From: Nepenthes gracilis
Taxonomy: Eukaryota; Streptophyta; Magnoliopsida; Caryophyllales; Nepenthaceae
NCBI GenBank assembly: GCA_033239525.1
Contig: BSYO01000005.1
Location: 24,410,519-24,474,518, forward strand
Direction: 5' to 3'
Length of the DNA: 64,000 nucleotides
Positions 1 through 11,800 of this stretch are shown here, piece by piece (position 1 is the stretch's first letter; each line of letters opens with the position of its first letter). Below the pieces are notes generated by a model, which made no database searches, had not been told where the DNA came from, and was given only the letters and a program-made list of their open reading frames with translations. A program made the position numbers and the translations under genes.

Positions 1-386
1 CCTTTTGACCAAGTGTAGACGATGATCACCCCTTTTCTATAAACAACGGAATATACCTTTTAAAAATTTTAATATAATTATGACGTAGTTGATCTGCTTA
101 AATCCATAAAATAATATAATTATATTGTAAAAATATCCCAAAATTATTATTATTTTTTTAATTTTTTTGCTTATTTTTCCTGCCCTGTCGCTCTCTGTGA
201 CGCACCACCTTACGTAAATTTCATCAAATTTCCATTTTCTACCTCCCCAATTTCCCCCTGTTTCTTTCTTTCCTTATCTTTCTTCTCACTCCACCGGCTA
301 TCTATGACTTTCTGTTCGGTCTTCGTTCCTTACCCTTTTTATAGCCGCTTCCATTACTCCCTTAAAAGACTCTCAGATTCCGGTCG

Positions 387-420
387 TCTTCTTCTTCTTC
401 TTCTTCTTCTTCTTCTTCTT
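387..420. repeat. (CTT)n microsatellite in WRKY leader
   Basis: About eleven uninterrupted CTT units lie in the probable 5' untranslated leader. Pyrimidine-rich microsatellites are common in plant leaders, and this one is likely length-polymorphic. Confidence 0.9.
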
Positions 421-440
421 TACTCAACCGCTCCTCATCT

Positions 441-462
441 GTGTGTGTGTGTGTGTGTGTGT
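441..462. repeat. (GT)11 microsatellite in WRKY leader
   Basis: Eleven GT dinucleotides lie 64 bases upstream of the start codon. Read through from an upstream ATG they would encode alternating Cys-Val, which supports treating the region as untranslated. Confidence 0.9.
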
Positions 463-526
463 GGAAAATACTCGTATATCTCCTTCGGCTGTTCTTGGTA
501 TATCGCTTGATTTATTTGCTGATTCG

Positions 527-1690
527 ATGGAGAGAGGAAGTGGGTCGGCGTTTGAATCTGAGTCGAGTACTAGGTTTTTCGGGATTAACCAAAATAAGCT
601 GGGCATGAATTCGTTTCACAGGTTAACCAGCCAGGGAAAGAATAGTAGTATGGATAGGGAGCAGAGGATTTGTAGTTTTGTTAATGATAATAAGATGACG
701 GCTAGGGGGATTGAAGTTCCGGTGAATCTCAACCGCCGGGAACAAGCGGCGGCCGTAGCGGTCGGGAAGGAGGAGGTCATGGAGGAGGAGGATGATCGAG
801 TTTTGGACTTCTTCTCTGAAAATAAAAAGAGGTCCCGTGATGATCGATTGCCTGCCGTTGATGATGGCCATGATCATGTTAAGAAGGAGAATTGTGATCG
901 TCAGCCGCCGCCCATATCAGATCCTGATGTAAATGTAAGTCACCCAAACTGAATGTTAATATTTGTAATTTCTTTTTAAAATCTTCTTGACTTGATTTTC
1001 TTTTGCAATTCGACACCACATACCGTATATATACTGTATAAATACAAAAAAATATTAATTTTAGTGGTATTTATTCTATTTTCCAACGGTACAGACTGGC
1101 TTACATCTCATGACTACTAACTCCAAGAGCGACCAATCAACCGTTGATGATAGCTTTTCATCAGATGCCGAAGCTACTCGAGCCAAAAATGAGGTAAGAT
1201 CGTGATTTTTATACTTCAACTATTAATGGAATAATTTTCAATTAAAAAAAATACCCCAAACTTTTATATATTCTTTTTTAATTTGAAATTTAATTTTTTT
1301 TTACTATATTAGATTAAATTAATAATATTTTAAGTCATATAATAACATCATATTATAAAAAAAAAAAGAGTATAAAAATATGTAAGTTAAAATAAAAATC
1401 AATGTTAAATTTATTTTTTTTTACCTCAAATTTCTGCATATTTTTCAAGAAACAATAAATGGATAGTAAAATCAAAGCATAGATCAAAATTACAATAAAT
1501 CAACTTAAATATAAAATGTAGAAGTAGTAGAAGTTTTAATTACTTTTTTTTTTTTATAATTTTTTAGCGAACTGCATCGTTTTAATCAGAAGATGTGTAG
1601 ACCTAATTTCGCCCTCACATTGTTAACTTGCCGACCTTAGATATGAACACGAAATATGATCAATCATTTCATATCTTTTATTATTAGCAA

Positions 1691-1728
<38 letters not shown>

Positions 1729-4159
1729 TCTTAAATAATATATGAATAGTCATTATATTATTAAATTTATATTAAATTAGTTATTTTGGTTGAATAATTA
1801 TTATCATCGCTATTACGGTGACAGACGATTGTGGCCATTATCTGAAAGGGAACATATGCTTCTTATATGCCTGAAATTAATATTATCATCTCTCTTCATA
1901 ATGTCAGATGTTAATTTTTTTTTTTCTTTTGTAAATGATTGTTCTTCAAAAAAAAAAATAAAAAATCGAGGTTTATGAATAGTACAAGTCCAAGGCCGTA
2001 TAATTATTACGTGTAAATGTAATATAATATATCATACTATTCATCAATAGTAAATAATTATGAAATATTTATTACTATTACTTATGTTAATAATTAATTA
2101 AATTGAAACTAATTAAATGTTTTTAAATGTTTTGTTTTTGATACGACCAGCTAACTATATTGCAAGCTGAGCTCCAACGTATGAATGCTGAGAATCAAAG
2201 GTTGAAGGGGATGCTTAGTCAAGTGAGCAGCAGCTACACTGCCCTACAAATGCACCTCGTGACATACATGCAACAAAAACACAAAGCTGAAATCACCCAA
2301 GACCATGAGGTATTATTCTTCGACGACTCTTTAGAAACACGATACCCTAAACTCCATCAAAGGCATGTTTCGATTGTCCCTTTTTCTTGTATGATGGTGT
2401 TTTTATCCCGAGCAAAAAGATGGCAAAAAAGTATTGCTAAATAGATAAAAATAAGCTTCTATTAAGATAGCCTTTTGTTCCTACGTGTTTTGAATTTAGA
2501 AAAAGAATTCCGATTATTACTTGATAGCCGACGGATCTTATAGACCAAAGCAGCCTTCCATTTTCTTCTAGTAAGGTGCCCCTGTTTTGTTCAATCATTA
2601 TTGATTTATATAAGCCAATTGAAAACTTTTCATTTTTCCTTTCCATTCTCAAAACCTTTAATATTGGACCGAAAGATTTATATATAGAAACTGCTTCTCA
2701 ATTAGAGAGCATTCTCCTAAATAATGCGTCATCCTTCGTTTCCTCCTTGGGTTGCTATTTCAGTGTATAAAATCCTTGTTAAATATAATGATCTGGTTTT
2801 TTTAGGTTGTGCAAGTAAAATCTGATCAGGAGAATGAAAAACATGAGCGACATGATCATAGATTGCCACGGCAATTCTTCGACTCTGCACGGTCAGCTGG
2901 CGAGGCTACCGAGAAAAATGAACCGTCTCAGACTTCATTGGACAAGAGATCGCCAAGAACTCATAAGAATGAGATTGTCCCACATGATGATGAGAAGAAC
3001 ACGAAAGGAACTGGCAGGGAAGAAAGCCCGGACTCTGAGAACCAGGGTTGGGTTTCGAATAAGATTTCGAAGCTTAATAATAATCCAAAGGATGCCAATC
3101 AAGTTACTGATGCCACAATGAGAAAAGCTCGAGTCTCAGTCCGTGCTCGATCGGAAGCACCAATGGTTAGTATCGGATTTGCCTCAGTGTTGAAACTGAT
3201 TATCTTAATTTAGCTCGATACATAAAATTGTGTTTGATAGCAAGACTAATAGATTTTTTTACTCAATTATAGATCAGTGATGGATGTCAGTGGCGAAAAT
3301 ATGGACAAAAAATGGCAAAAGGAAATCCATGCCCTCGAGCTTATTATCGTTGCACAATGGCTGTTGGTTGCCCCGTCCGCAAACAAGTATATAATCTTCT
3401 ATATCTCCTCTCTCAAACGAATGTGTCACACAGTAGATTAACTTACTAATTTGATATAATTGTCAATAGGTTCAGAGGTGTGCCGATGACAGATCGATAC
3501 TTATTACAACCTATGAGGGCAACCACAACCATCCACTTCCACCGGCTGCCATGGCGATGGCCACAACAACGTCATCAGCTGCCAGTATGCTCTTGTCGGG
3601 GTCAGTGTCGAGCACCGACGGAATGATAAACCCTAGTTTCCTGTCAAGGACAATCCTCCCATGTTCTTCAAGCATGGCGACAATTTCAGCATCAGCTCCT
3701 TTTCCCACTGTTACTTTGGACTTAACTCACCAACAAAACCCACTGCAATTTCAAAGGCCACCCGCCCATTTCCAAGTCGCCTTCCCAGGACAATTGGCCC
3801 CAAATTTTGCGGCAGTGAACTCGGCGCCTCTGCCTCAAATATTTGGACAAGCCCTAATCAACCAACCAAAGTTGTCTGGCCTCCATAGCTCTCAAGATCA
3901 TTCCCAATCAACACCGCCACCACATTTAATGCACCAAAGTCAGCCTGCCCCGTTTGCGGACACCTTGAGTGCTGCCACTGCCGCTATTGCCTCCGATCCC
4001 AACTTCACCGCTGCCCTAGCAGCCGCCATTTCTTCCATTATAGGCGGTGCTCATCCAAACAACAATCATAATGTCGCCGCCGCTGCCAACAATTCAACTG
4101 CAGCAACAAGAAGTAGCCATGGCAATGTCTGTAGCAATAGCAGCATGCAGCAACAGTAA
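527..4159 (+). CDS. WRKY6/31/42-like: WRKY transcription factor, group IIb (WRKY6/31/42-like)
   Basis: This is a nuclear DNA-binding regulator that recognises W-boxes (TTGACC/T). Six exons join in frame: 527-934, 1095-1193, 2151-2309, 2806-3165, 3273-3386 and 3470-4159, giving 609 residues, a normal length for the subgroup. Features in order: an acidic stretch with LDFF at 93-96 and a basic KKRSR at 100-104 (likely nuclear signal); the group IIb segment TGLHL...QSTVDD in exon 2; a leucine-zipper-like coiled coil in exon 3 ([19 protein letters not shown]); then WRKYGQK at 349-355 with the zinc ligands C369, C375, H399 and H401 (CX5C, X23, HXH). The intron before V381 is the V-type position known for groups IIa and IIb. 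The tail is rich in Ala, Ser, Asn and Gln. All five introns are phase 0 with GT...AG ends. Arabidopsis relatives act in defence, senescence and phosphate responses; the role here is inferred. The exact orthologue is not resolved. Confidence 0.95.
1696..1726. repeat. (AT)n microsatellite in WRKY intron 2
   Basis: About 15 AT units lie inside the second intron (1194-2150), which is otherwise AT-rich and featureless. Confidence 0.85.
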
Positions 4160-4618
4160 ATAATAGCAATTTTATTAGGGGAAAATATCACTGTCTAAAA
4201 TACTTCTTTTTCTTTTTTATTTAAACTTTTTTGTCTGTTTTGTTTCTTGCTTGGGATGACAATGAGATTACTTGTTCATATTGAGATTACATTTTTCTTA
4301 GAGTTTAATTTTGAAAATTTTGATCAAATTCTCATTTAATAATACACAGAAAGATAAAGGGAAAAAAATGGATAAATTAAGCATTACTCTTTGTAACTTG
4401 TGTATTGATTGTCTAGTTTTTCTTTTCTAATATTTTATTTTCTAACTGCAGTCATGTATATACGTATGTATGTTTAATATTAGAAGAGGAGGATATGTTT
4501 TGATACTAGTTATAATATTGGATATATTAAAAAAAATACAAAATATGGATATTTCATACCAAAAATATATAAATAATTAAAATTGTGTTAATTTTTTTCA
4601 ATTAAATTATGTAAACAG
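4160..4618. other. 3' flank of the WRKY gene
   Basis: AT-rich sequence follows the stop codon and presumably contains the 3' UTR. Several AATAAT/AATAAA-like stretches occur, but no single polyadenylation signal stands out. I see no coding potential. Confidence 0.5.
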
Positions 4619-4765
4619 TTTTTTTTTTTTTTTTTGGGCCGGGGGTTAGGAAGCAATACCAGGGGAAGGTAAAATATAAACATTGGGTTGGTACCAATTG
4701 AGCTCGAATGTGTGGCCTCTTAATAGCCATGAAATCATGTCAAACCTTGAGCTAAAGTATTAAAT
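4619..4765 (-). mobile_element. Candidate tRNA-derived SINE
   Basis: Read on the minus strand, a box A-like TTAGCTCAAGGTTTG (4741-4755) is followed about 35 bases later by a box B-like ACATTCGAGCTC (4700-4711), then a unique body ending in a homopolymer A tract (a run of about 17 T on the + strand at 4619-4635). Internal RNA polymerase III boxes plus a 3' A tail are the hallmark of plant SINEs. Target duplications were not recognised, and the family is unknown. Confidence 0.5.
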
Positions 4766-4946
4766 CAGTATATAAGAACATATACAACACGTAGATTTAC
4801 TATTTTTATTTAATTTAAAAATTTTTATAACAATAGGTATTTTATTATTTTTACCAATATCAATTTATAATACCATACAAAATAGATGTATGAGGAGAAA
4901 ATATGTGGAACGTCTAAATTTTATCCTAGATATGAAAAATAGGATG

Positions 4947-6122
4947 TGATGCGTCACTGGATCCGAATTTTGAACAAATTCGGATGATCCTCTTGTCGTA
5001 GCTCCGGCTCCGTTCCCTGAGTCGAATCCTGCACACTACTAAACAGAACAGGAGGTCAGCGTGTTCGACGGAAAATTATCCCACCGAAAACATTCCGACG
5101 CTCAAATCAGTAAAACAGTCTTCATAAGAAAAAAAACTGAAATAGAGAGAGTTTGAGTGTTTGGACCAGATGTAAGAGAGACGTGAGGTCTTCTTGGATC
5201 TGGGAAGTGGGAAGGCAGTAAACGGCCGTGAGGGCTCGCTTGTTGCCTTAGGGTTTTTTGGAAGAACGAAGGTGGCAGAGAAGGCAGACTTCTGTGAGCA
5301 CTCGATCGTCCCAGAAAGCATACGTAATTGGGTGCCTTCAAGAAAGTGTATGTGGTTGAAAGTATGGAAGAGAGCATCAATGAAAGCCTTTTTGAATGGT
5401 GGGTCAAGGGTTTTTTTTGTAGCTGAGAGGTCGATCCTTCTTCTTTGGAAAGAGTGATTGCCTTTCTGATTTGCTGGTTGGCTTGCCTTTTGGAGCTGAT
5501 GCCAGTTGCCATGCTGATCGAGATTGTTTCCTTGTGAGGCGGCTAACAACTTTTCAAGTTAGTTTCTTTCCTCCTTAGCATATTACCGTTGGAGAGCCTT
5601 GGCTGGCAAGGAATTGGGAAGATCCGCGGCTTTCCTTCTTTGAAGGGCGCCAATATTGCCAGTGTCCCTTTTGGTGCCTGCTGAGATCGTGGAATATCCT
5701 TGGAGAATCATTGTTGGCCTTTTAATGATTTGTGGGCTTAAACGGGTCAAGCCCGTTACTGTTGAAAGGCTTCTTGGGGCCCAACGTGCAAAACACGGAC
5801 GGTCAACGCTCAAGTTGACCGTCTGCGTGTGTGTTGGCCGCCCTTATGAAGGATATCTGTTGTCAGCCGCCAGATGGGCCATGGGCCTGAGTGAGTCAGG
5901 CCCATTACTGTAGAAGAGCCTCTTTGGGCCCAATGGCGTAAGGCAGACGGTCAACGTTTGAGTTGACCGCCTCGGTGGAGTCGATCGCCCGACGGTCAAC
6001 GCCGACCGCCCGCCCAGGCTTTTTCGGCTCTTGGGCCCGCTTCCACCGCCGCTAGAGGCTGACCAGTCGCTTTTGGTCTTTGACTTTTGTGGAGCCACCA
6101 TTTTTGGTGTACAGACCCATCA
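4947..6122 (-). repeat. Element A 3' LTR (left copy)
   Basis: It matches 7318-8476 through most of its length, for example the TTCCCTGAGTCGAATCCTGC block near 5016-5035 and again near 7383-7402. It contains the palindromes GGTCAACGCTCAAGTTGACC (5801-5820) and GGTCAACGTTTGAGTTGACC (5949-5968). Apparent open frames in it have matching frames in the other LTR and are not genes. Confidence 0.9.
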
Positions 6123-7233
6123 CTAAATTTCCCCATACTAGTGGCCAAGTCCTCCTCCAAATGTTCATGATGGGATGCATTTTCTTACTTTGAGGATCTC
6201 GTGGGAATTCATAAAAAGCGTGAAGGAGAATTTGACCGAAATTGTTGACCGTCTTGGTCAACTCCGGAGTACCAGAACTGTTGGCCGTTTTGGTCAATTC
6301 CGGAGTACCAGAATTGTTGACCTTTTTGGTCAATTCCGGAGCACCAAAATTGTTGACCGTTTTGGATAATTCTGGGAACGCTTTCTGCCAGCTTTTGGCC
6401 GATTTGTAAGGCAGTAAACGGCATGTGTCTCCATTTGGTGTGAGCGGGAAGCAGCGACACATCATTGTGTCTTCTAGCCCTTGTAGACTTAGATGGATGC
6501 GAAAGTGATCCAGGTGGTCAACCGGATTACTACCCCCATCGTATAAGTCAAGGGACGGCATTTTAAACTTTGTCGGCAGCAGACGGCTCAGGATTTCTGT
6601 AGTAAAAGGAGACCGGTCCAAGTCGATGGCGCTCTTCCTCTTAGAACACACGGTTCCAGATCTTGTCCACCCGCGGATCGGTGCGAGCGACGTTTGCTGA
6701 TCGTTTGGAGTTGAGGTAATCCCTCAACTCGCCTCGCTCCCCCGGCGGGTTCGGGGCAGGTGGCCGGCCCGCCAGTGGGACAGGGCGATCTGGAGGCTCG
6801 CTCCTGGACTGCGTTGTGATTTTCTGCCCGAGAGTATTGGGAATTTCTTCTTTCTGGGCTCTCTGTCGGAGACGTACTCCCGAGCATTCTACCAGGCCTA
6901 TTCTGGCAAGGGACACAGGAGGACGCTGGAGCCAGATTGTCTCCAGTCTTTTTGGGCCTCTTGGCCAGCTTCTTCTTCCTTTGGCCACCCCTTTTGGTGG
7001 CAGGAGCGAGAATGGCTGCTGGTGGAGCCACCGCATGTTATCGTTGCTCGTTCTGCGTGCAAAGTAGTTGAAGCAGGCGATTGTTGGCCTGCATCTGCTC
7101 CACCAGTTGCTGAAAGTAAGGCTGTGGGACTCCGCTCATGGCCCCGTTGACAATGGCACCCGCAGCGTGGTCCTGGTCGGGGGTTAGCAGTATCTCTAAC
7201 GGGGTCGCTAGCTTGGACTCTCGTGTTCACCAT
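6123..7233 (-). pseudogene. Element A gag remnant
   Basis: The start MVNTRVQASDPV at 7233 parallels MVSTRAQAS of element B and its analogue in element D. Further along, in a different frame, TKFKMPSLDLYDGGSNPVDHL...SLQGLEDTMMCRCFPLT matches the gag core of B and D (KFKMPNLEAYDGSADPMDHL). The frames are shifted between these parts. The gag core stops after the CFPLT segment and runs into a minisatellite, so the rest of gag and all of pol are gone. Not functional as a capsid gene. Confidence 0.8.
6241..6384. repeat. 36-bp minisatellite inside gag remnant
   Basis: Three full 36-base units (6241-6276, 6277-6312, 6313-6348) plus most of a fourth. Because 36 is divisible by three, the minus-strand frame stays open and encodes a 12-residue repeat of the form TPELTKTVNNFG. 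Each unit holds GTTGACC or GTTGGCC followed by GGTCAA. Confidence 0.9.
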
Positions 7234-7317
7234 TGCAGAATCAGAAGGTGACAGAGAGAGAGTTTGTGCAGATTTTAGTGGTAGGCTTTTGTAAGCGCTT
7301 CCCACAGACGACGACAA

Positions 7318-8476
7318 TGATGCGTCCCTGGATCCGAACTTCGAATAGATTCGGATGATCCTCTTGTCGTGGCTCCAACTCCGTTCCCTGAGTCGAATCC
7401 TGCACACAACTAAACAGAACAGGAGGTCAGCGTGTTCGGCGAAAAATTATCCCACCGAAAACACTCCGACGCTCAAGTCAGTAAAACAGTCTTCGTAAGA
7501 AAGAAACTGAAATAGAGAGAGTTTGAGTGTTTGGCCCAGATGTAAGAAAGACGTGAGGTATTCTTGGATCAGGGGGGTGGGAAGGCAGTAAACGGCCGTG
7601 AGGGCTCGCTTGTTGCCTTAGGGTTTTTTGGGAAAACGAAGGTGGCAGAGAAGGTAGACTTCTGTGAGCACTCGATCGTCCCAGAAAGCATACGCAATTG
7701 GATGCCTTCAAGAAAGTGTATGCGGTTGAAAGTATGGAAGAGAGCATCAATGAAAGCCTTTTTGAATGGTGGGTCAAGGGTTTTTTTGTAGCCGAGAGGT
7801 CGATCCTTCTTCTTTGGAAAGAATGATTGCCTTCCTAATTTGCTGGCTGGCTTGCCTTTTGGAGCTGATGCCAGTTGCCATGCTGATCAAGATTGTTTCC
7901 TTGTGAGGCGGCCAACAACTTTTCAGGTTGGTTTCTTTCCTCCTTAGTATATTACCGTTGGAGAGCCTTGGCTGGCAAGGAATTGGGAAGATCCGCGGTT
8001 TTCCTTCTTTGAAGGGCGCCAATATTACCAGTGTCCCTTTTGGTGCCTACTGAAATTGTGAAATATCCTTGGAGAATCGTTGTTGGCCTTTTAATGATTG
8101 GTGGGCTTAAACGGGTCAGGCCCATTACTGTTGAAAGGCTTCTTGGGGCCCAACGTGCAAAACACGAACGGTCAACGCTCGAGTTGACCGTCTGCGTGTG
8201 TGTTGGCCGTCCTTATGAAGGATATCCGTTGTCAGCTGCCAGATGGGCTATGGGCCCGAGCGAGCTATGCCCATTACTTTGTAGAAGAGCCTCTCGGCCC
8301 AATGCGCGTAAAGCGCAGAAATCAACGTTTGAGTTGACCGCCTGTTTGGGAGTTAGCCGCCCAACACACCGCCACTGGGCTTTTCAGCTCTTGGGCCCGC
8401 TTTTTCAATTGGGCTAAGGCGTTGACCATCGTTTTGGGCCTTTTTTTTTTGTGGGGTAATTTTTGTATACCCATCG
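7318..8476 (-). repeat. Element A 5' LTR (right copy)
   Basis: Partner of the 4947-6122 repeat, starting TGATGCGTCCCTGG. The palindrome at 8170-8189 (GGTCAACGCTCGAGTTGACC) is retained, while the second palindrome has lost a base of its left arm. Multiple substitutions and small indels between the two LTRs indicate an old insertion. Confidence 0.9.
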
Positions 8477-8772
8477 TGATTTAATTAATCTATTTTGAAT
8501 TTGAATTTGGATAAAATCAAAAGCTTTATAAATTAGTTTGAGTTTATAATGTTTCAAACCTATTCTGACTCAAATACAATATTTATAAATACATACATAA
8601 TATAATATTTAATACTAACATATATCTAATTTATATTAAAATTATTAAATTTTCATTAGACCCAACATGTTTTAACCCATCCAAAAATGACATGTCCATC
8701 TTTTTTTTTTTTTAACTCTATATTTGTCCATTTTATCAGGTATCATGGCAAGAATATACCCATGGAAACTTG

Positions 8773-8811
<39 letters not shown>

Positions 8812-11800
8812 AATATTTATGCCATTTTAAATAATAATAAAATGTTAATTCAGAAAAGAAAAAAAAAAACTGAATTTCCCAAATTTACCAACCTAATGCA
8901 CGTTTGTTTTAGTTGTTATGTTGAATTAGATGGGAAGACAACCTTCAACTATTTTTTAGACATCTTTAATTATTTAAAATCTTATTTATTTATATACATT
9001 AAGAAACTCATAAGAATATAAATATATGTATACATTATATTATCTAAATATGTTTAAATATTGGCTACAAATACTTTTAAAATAATTATATATAACTTCT
9101 ATAGAAGTACACGAAACTAAAACGATAAGCTCCATTTTCATAAACAATCTTCACTATCAAACAACCTCGAAGACCGCAAATCTATTTAAATATATATAAC
9201 TTCTATAGAAAGAGGTTTGAGGAGGCTAATCGGTTTAGAAATTCTTTTTTTTTTTATTTTAATTATTATTTTTTAAAATAAATAAATCATAATTTAAAAA
9301 TTTTTAAAAAATTAAAAATTAAATATAAATTAATTATTTAAAATAATAAACCATAACTATTAATTAAAAAAATATATGAAATTACCGACGCAAGGCATGT
9401 ATTTTGTCTTGCTAAATGCCCAGGTCAAGAAAATCAGCTAATCCTGTTTTGACACGTAATGCTGAAAATTGCGTTGCGGTAGGAGGAGAAAATTGGAGGT
9501 TTCTGGGCGTTACGTAGCGTTTGCTACAAATCAAATTATTAAAGCATTTTTAAAATATTTCCAGAAAATTAATTATTATTTTCCGATTCAATAATTGTGG
9601 CGTAGTAGTTTGGTGTGGCCATTGAAAAATATATAATAATATTTTATTTAATTTTTATGCAATAAATTCTTCAATCAGTCGTGGTTTGCATATCATTAAC
9701 ATTGACAGGTCATTAGACCATCTCATTATTTTCAATGAATTTAAATATGACGTTACGCTTGTTTAGCTTCGACGAAATTGTATTATAAAAATTAAATAAT
9801 TAAATCTATTAATAATATAAAAAATAATTTAAGTATTATTATATGAAGTTTCTATCCGCTGATCTTACAGATATAATTTATGTTTTTTTAGTTTAATTTT
9901 TGAAGACTTAGATGAAAACAATATTATTTAATTATTTTAAAAATATTTTAAATGATATAAAAAAATTATATATTATTAAATATTAATTATTTTTAAAAAA
10001 AATAAATATACAGGTTAAGCTATTTATTACGTGAATAGATGTGAGACTTCAGCATACCTTCGTCTTTCCCGTTTCTCTCCGTCTTCTTTTCTGGTTATCT
10101 GATGAGTCAACGGATGAGATTAAATGAGAACACGTGCGTGCATGTTGTGGACGGATTTTTTAATTTTATTTTTTTAAATTTCTCATTCTAATTTTTTATA
10201 TTTTTTATGGATCTAATATATTTGACTTTATTTTTACACTTTTAAATTTATTTTTTTAATTTAGAGATTGTTGGAACGTGCAAATAAAAAACTCAAGGAC
10301 TGGTCTCATGATTTCAAGACTTCATCGTCTAGACATCATCTGATTGGCAAAATCACCACGACTCTTTGAAAATGTACGATCTCATTAATCTTTTAAATTT
10401 AAAATTAATAATTCAAACTTTTAAAAAATTATCACAATATAATGATACTCACCGATCATCTTTAAAAGGTAGGGGACGTTCATGGCTAATTATAATCTTA
10501 ATTTTTAATATTTATATTTGATATAAATTTAAATTACATTATATTTATTTATTATCTTAGTAAGTAAAGAGGAACAGCCAAATGTCACGTAAATATTAAT
10601 ACCCCGTAATACCACCGCAAAGGGTTGGGGCCGCCCTTCTCGGGGGAGCCGTTTAAAATATATATAGATTTGTTTATATATTTAGTTTCATCATTTATAA
10701 TATTTAATTATCTAAAATACAAGGTTTACAAAAAAAAAAGTCTAAATATTACCTGAAATTCAAGTTGCCTTGAATGGTTTTTATGTTGGCCTTTTTTTTT
10801 TTTTTTTACTTCTCTTCAATCTTTTATATTTTTAACAAAATGATAACAAATATTTTATTTTGATGGATCCTATAATAATACAAGTCAATTCAACATCAGG
10901 CCTATCGGTCAGTATGTTGAGAAGACAGAAACCCAATGAGATCCTGCGACGCCTATAAGATGCCACGATTGGCTCAATCACGATCAAACTCAAGATGAGT
11001 GAACAAAAACAAGCCCCAAGTAAGCCTAGTAGACAGCCTAGGTGGTTTGACCAACTGTGGAACAAAGAGCCCTCTAGCCTAGTGAGATTGATAGTCTAGT
11101 CTCAGCAATATGCGCATATAGGCAACATTTGCAGTTATTGGCGGGATAGTCTGGCAGATGTCTGATGAGAACCACCAATTATTGCACAATCGTCTTAAAA
11201 TGACAATTGATATCAACGGCCTCCACCTTCGTGGGGATAGTCCAGCGAATTCTGGTGGAACAGTAGTAATCAACCTTGACGCTAAAGTCATATCGATATT
11301 AGCATTATAAATATCGGAGTCAAGTCCTCCACCATCACTCTCATTATCTTCTCCTGTGCATCATTGTATCCTATATCCTCCTTCTTTCTTTTCCTACGGA
11401 AAGATTTTTAATTTAAACGTCGGAAGATAAATTGGGGAGTAAATCTTGCAAATATTCTAATCTTTTATTTATTCGTTGTATTGTGCATAATTTATGTTAT
11501 CAGAGATGGAGATCGGGTCTACCTAAACTCAATTTATCATAGAAGATCGAGAGGCTCTCTAATACATATAATAATTTGGATCTAGGGATACGTCCAATTT
11601 TTTTAAAGTTAAACCAATTATCTTTTTCATATTTAGTTTGAATCTATTTTTTATTATATACTTCTACAATTTCACTAATTTTATTAAATCAGAATTTTTC
11701 TGTCAATATAATCTAGCTTCACCTGACTAACACATAATGGTCAATTTTATCGGCATAACACATAATTTAAAATTAAATAGGCTAACTTATCTTACACGGC

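Larger units (their letters stand above)
1..526 (+). promoter_or_regulatory. Promoter and 5' leader of the WRKY gene
   Basis: This is AT-rich upstream DNA followed by a pyrimidine-rich stretch typical of a plant core promoter and leader. A TATA-like TTTTTATAG lies at about 336-344, roughly 185 bases before the chosen ATG at 527. A W-box core TTGACC lies at 5-10, which would allow auto- or cross-regulation by WRKY proteins (inference). The probable leader holds a (CTT)n and a (GT)n microsatellite. An in-frame ATG at 443 exists but would add a low-complexity CVCVCV stretch, so 527 is preferred. Confidence 0.45.
4947..8476 (-). mobile_element. Element A: short gag-only gypsy-type LTR retrotransposon
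   Basis: Two roughly 1.16-kb direct repeats (4947-6122 and 7318-8476) bracket only about 1.2 kb of internal DNA. The retrotransposon reads on the minus strand: just inside the right LTR the minus strand shows a decayed version of the TTGGCGCCGTCTGTGGGAA leader seen intact in element B, followed by a gag start at 7233. No protease, RT or integrase is present, so this is a non-autonomous or deleted Tat-related element. The LTR begins TGATGCG; the left copy ends in CA while the right copy ends in CG. I found no convincing target-site duplication. Confidence 0.85.

Noticed and set aside
304..510. Short open frame with a Leu run and CVCVCV
   Set aside because: It is a translation of the (CTT)n and (GT)n microsatellites in the WRKY leader.
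5076..5549. Minus-strand frames of 136-157 codons, with near copies at 7478-7777 and 7774-8022
   Set aside because: They lie inside the two LTRs of element A and show no protein motif.
4947..8476. GTGAT as a target duplication for element A
   Set aside because: The left GTGAT overlaps the LTR start (TGATGCG), so the apparent match with the right flank is ambiguous.
10832..11291. Two minus-strand frames of 70-77 codons
   Set aside because: They fall in the degraded LTR-like repeat and match no retrotransposon protein.
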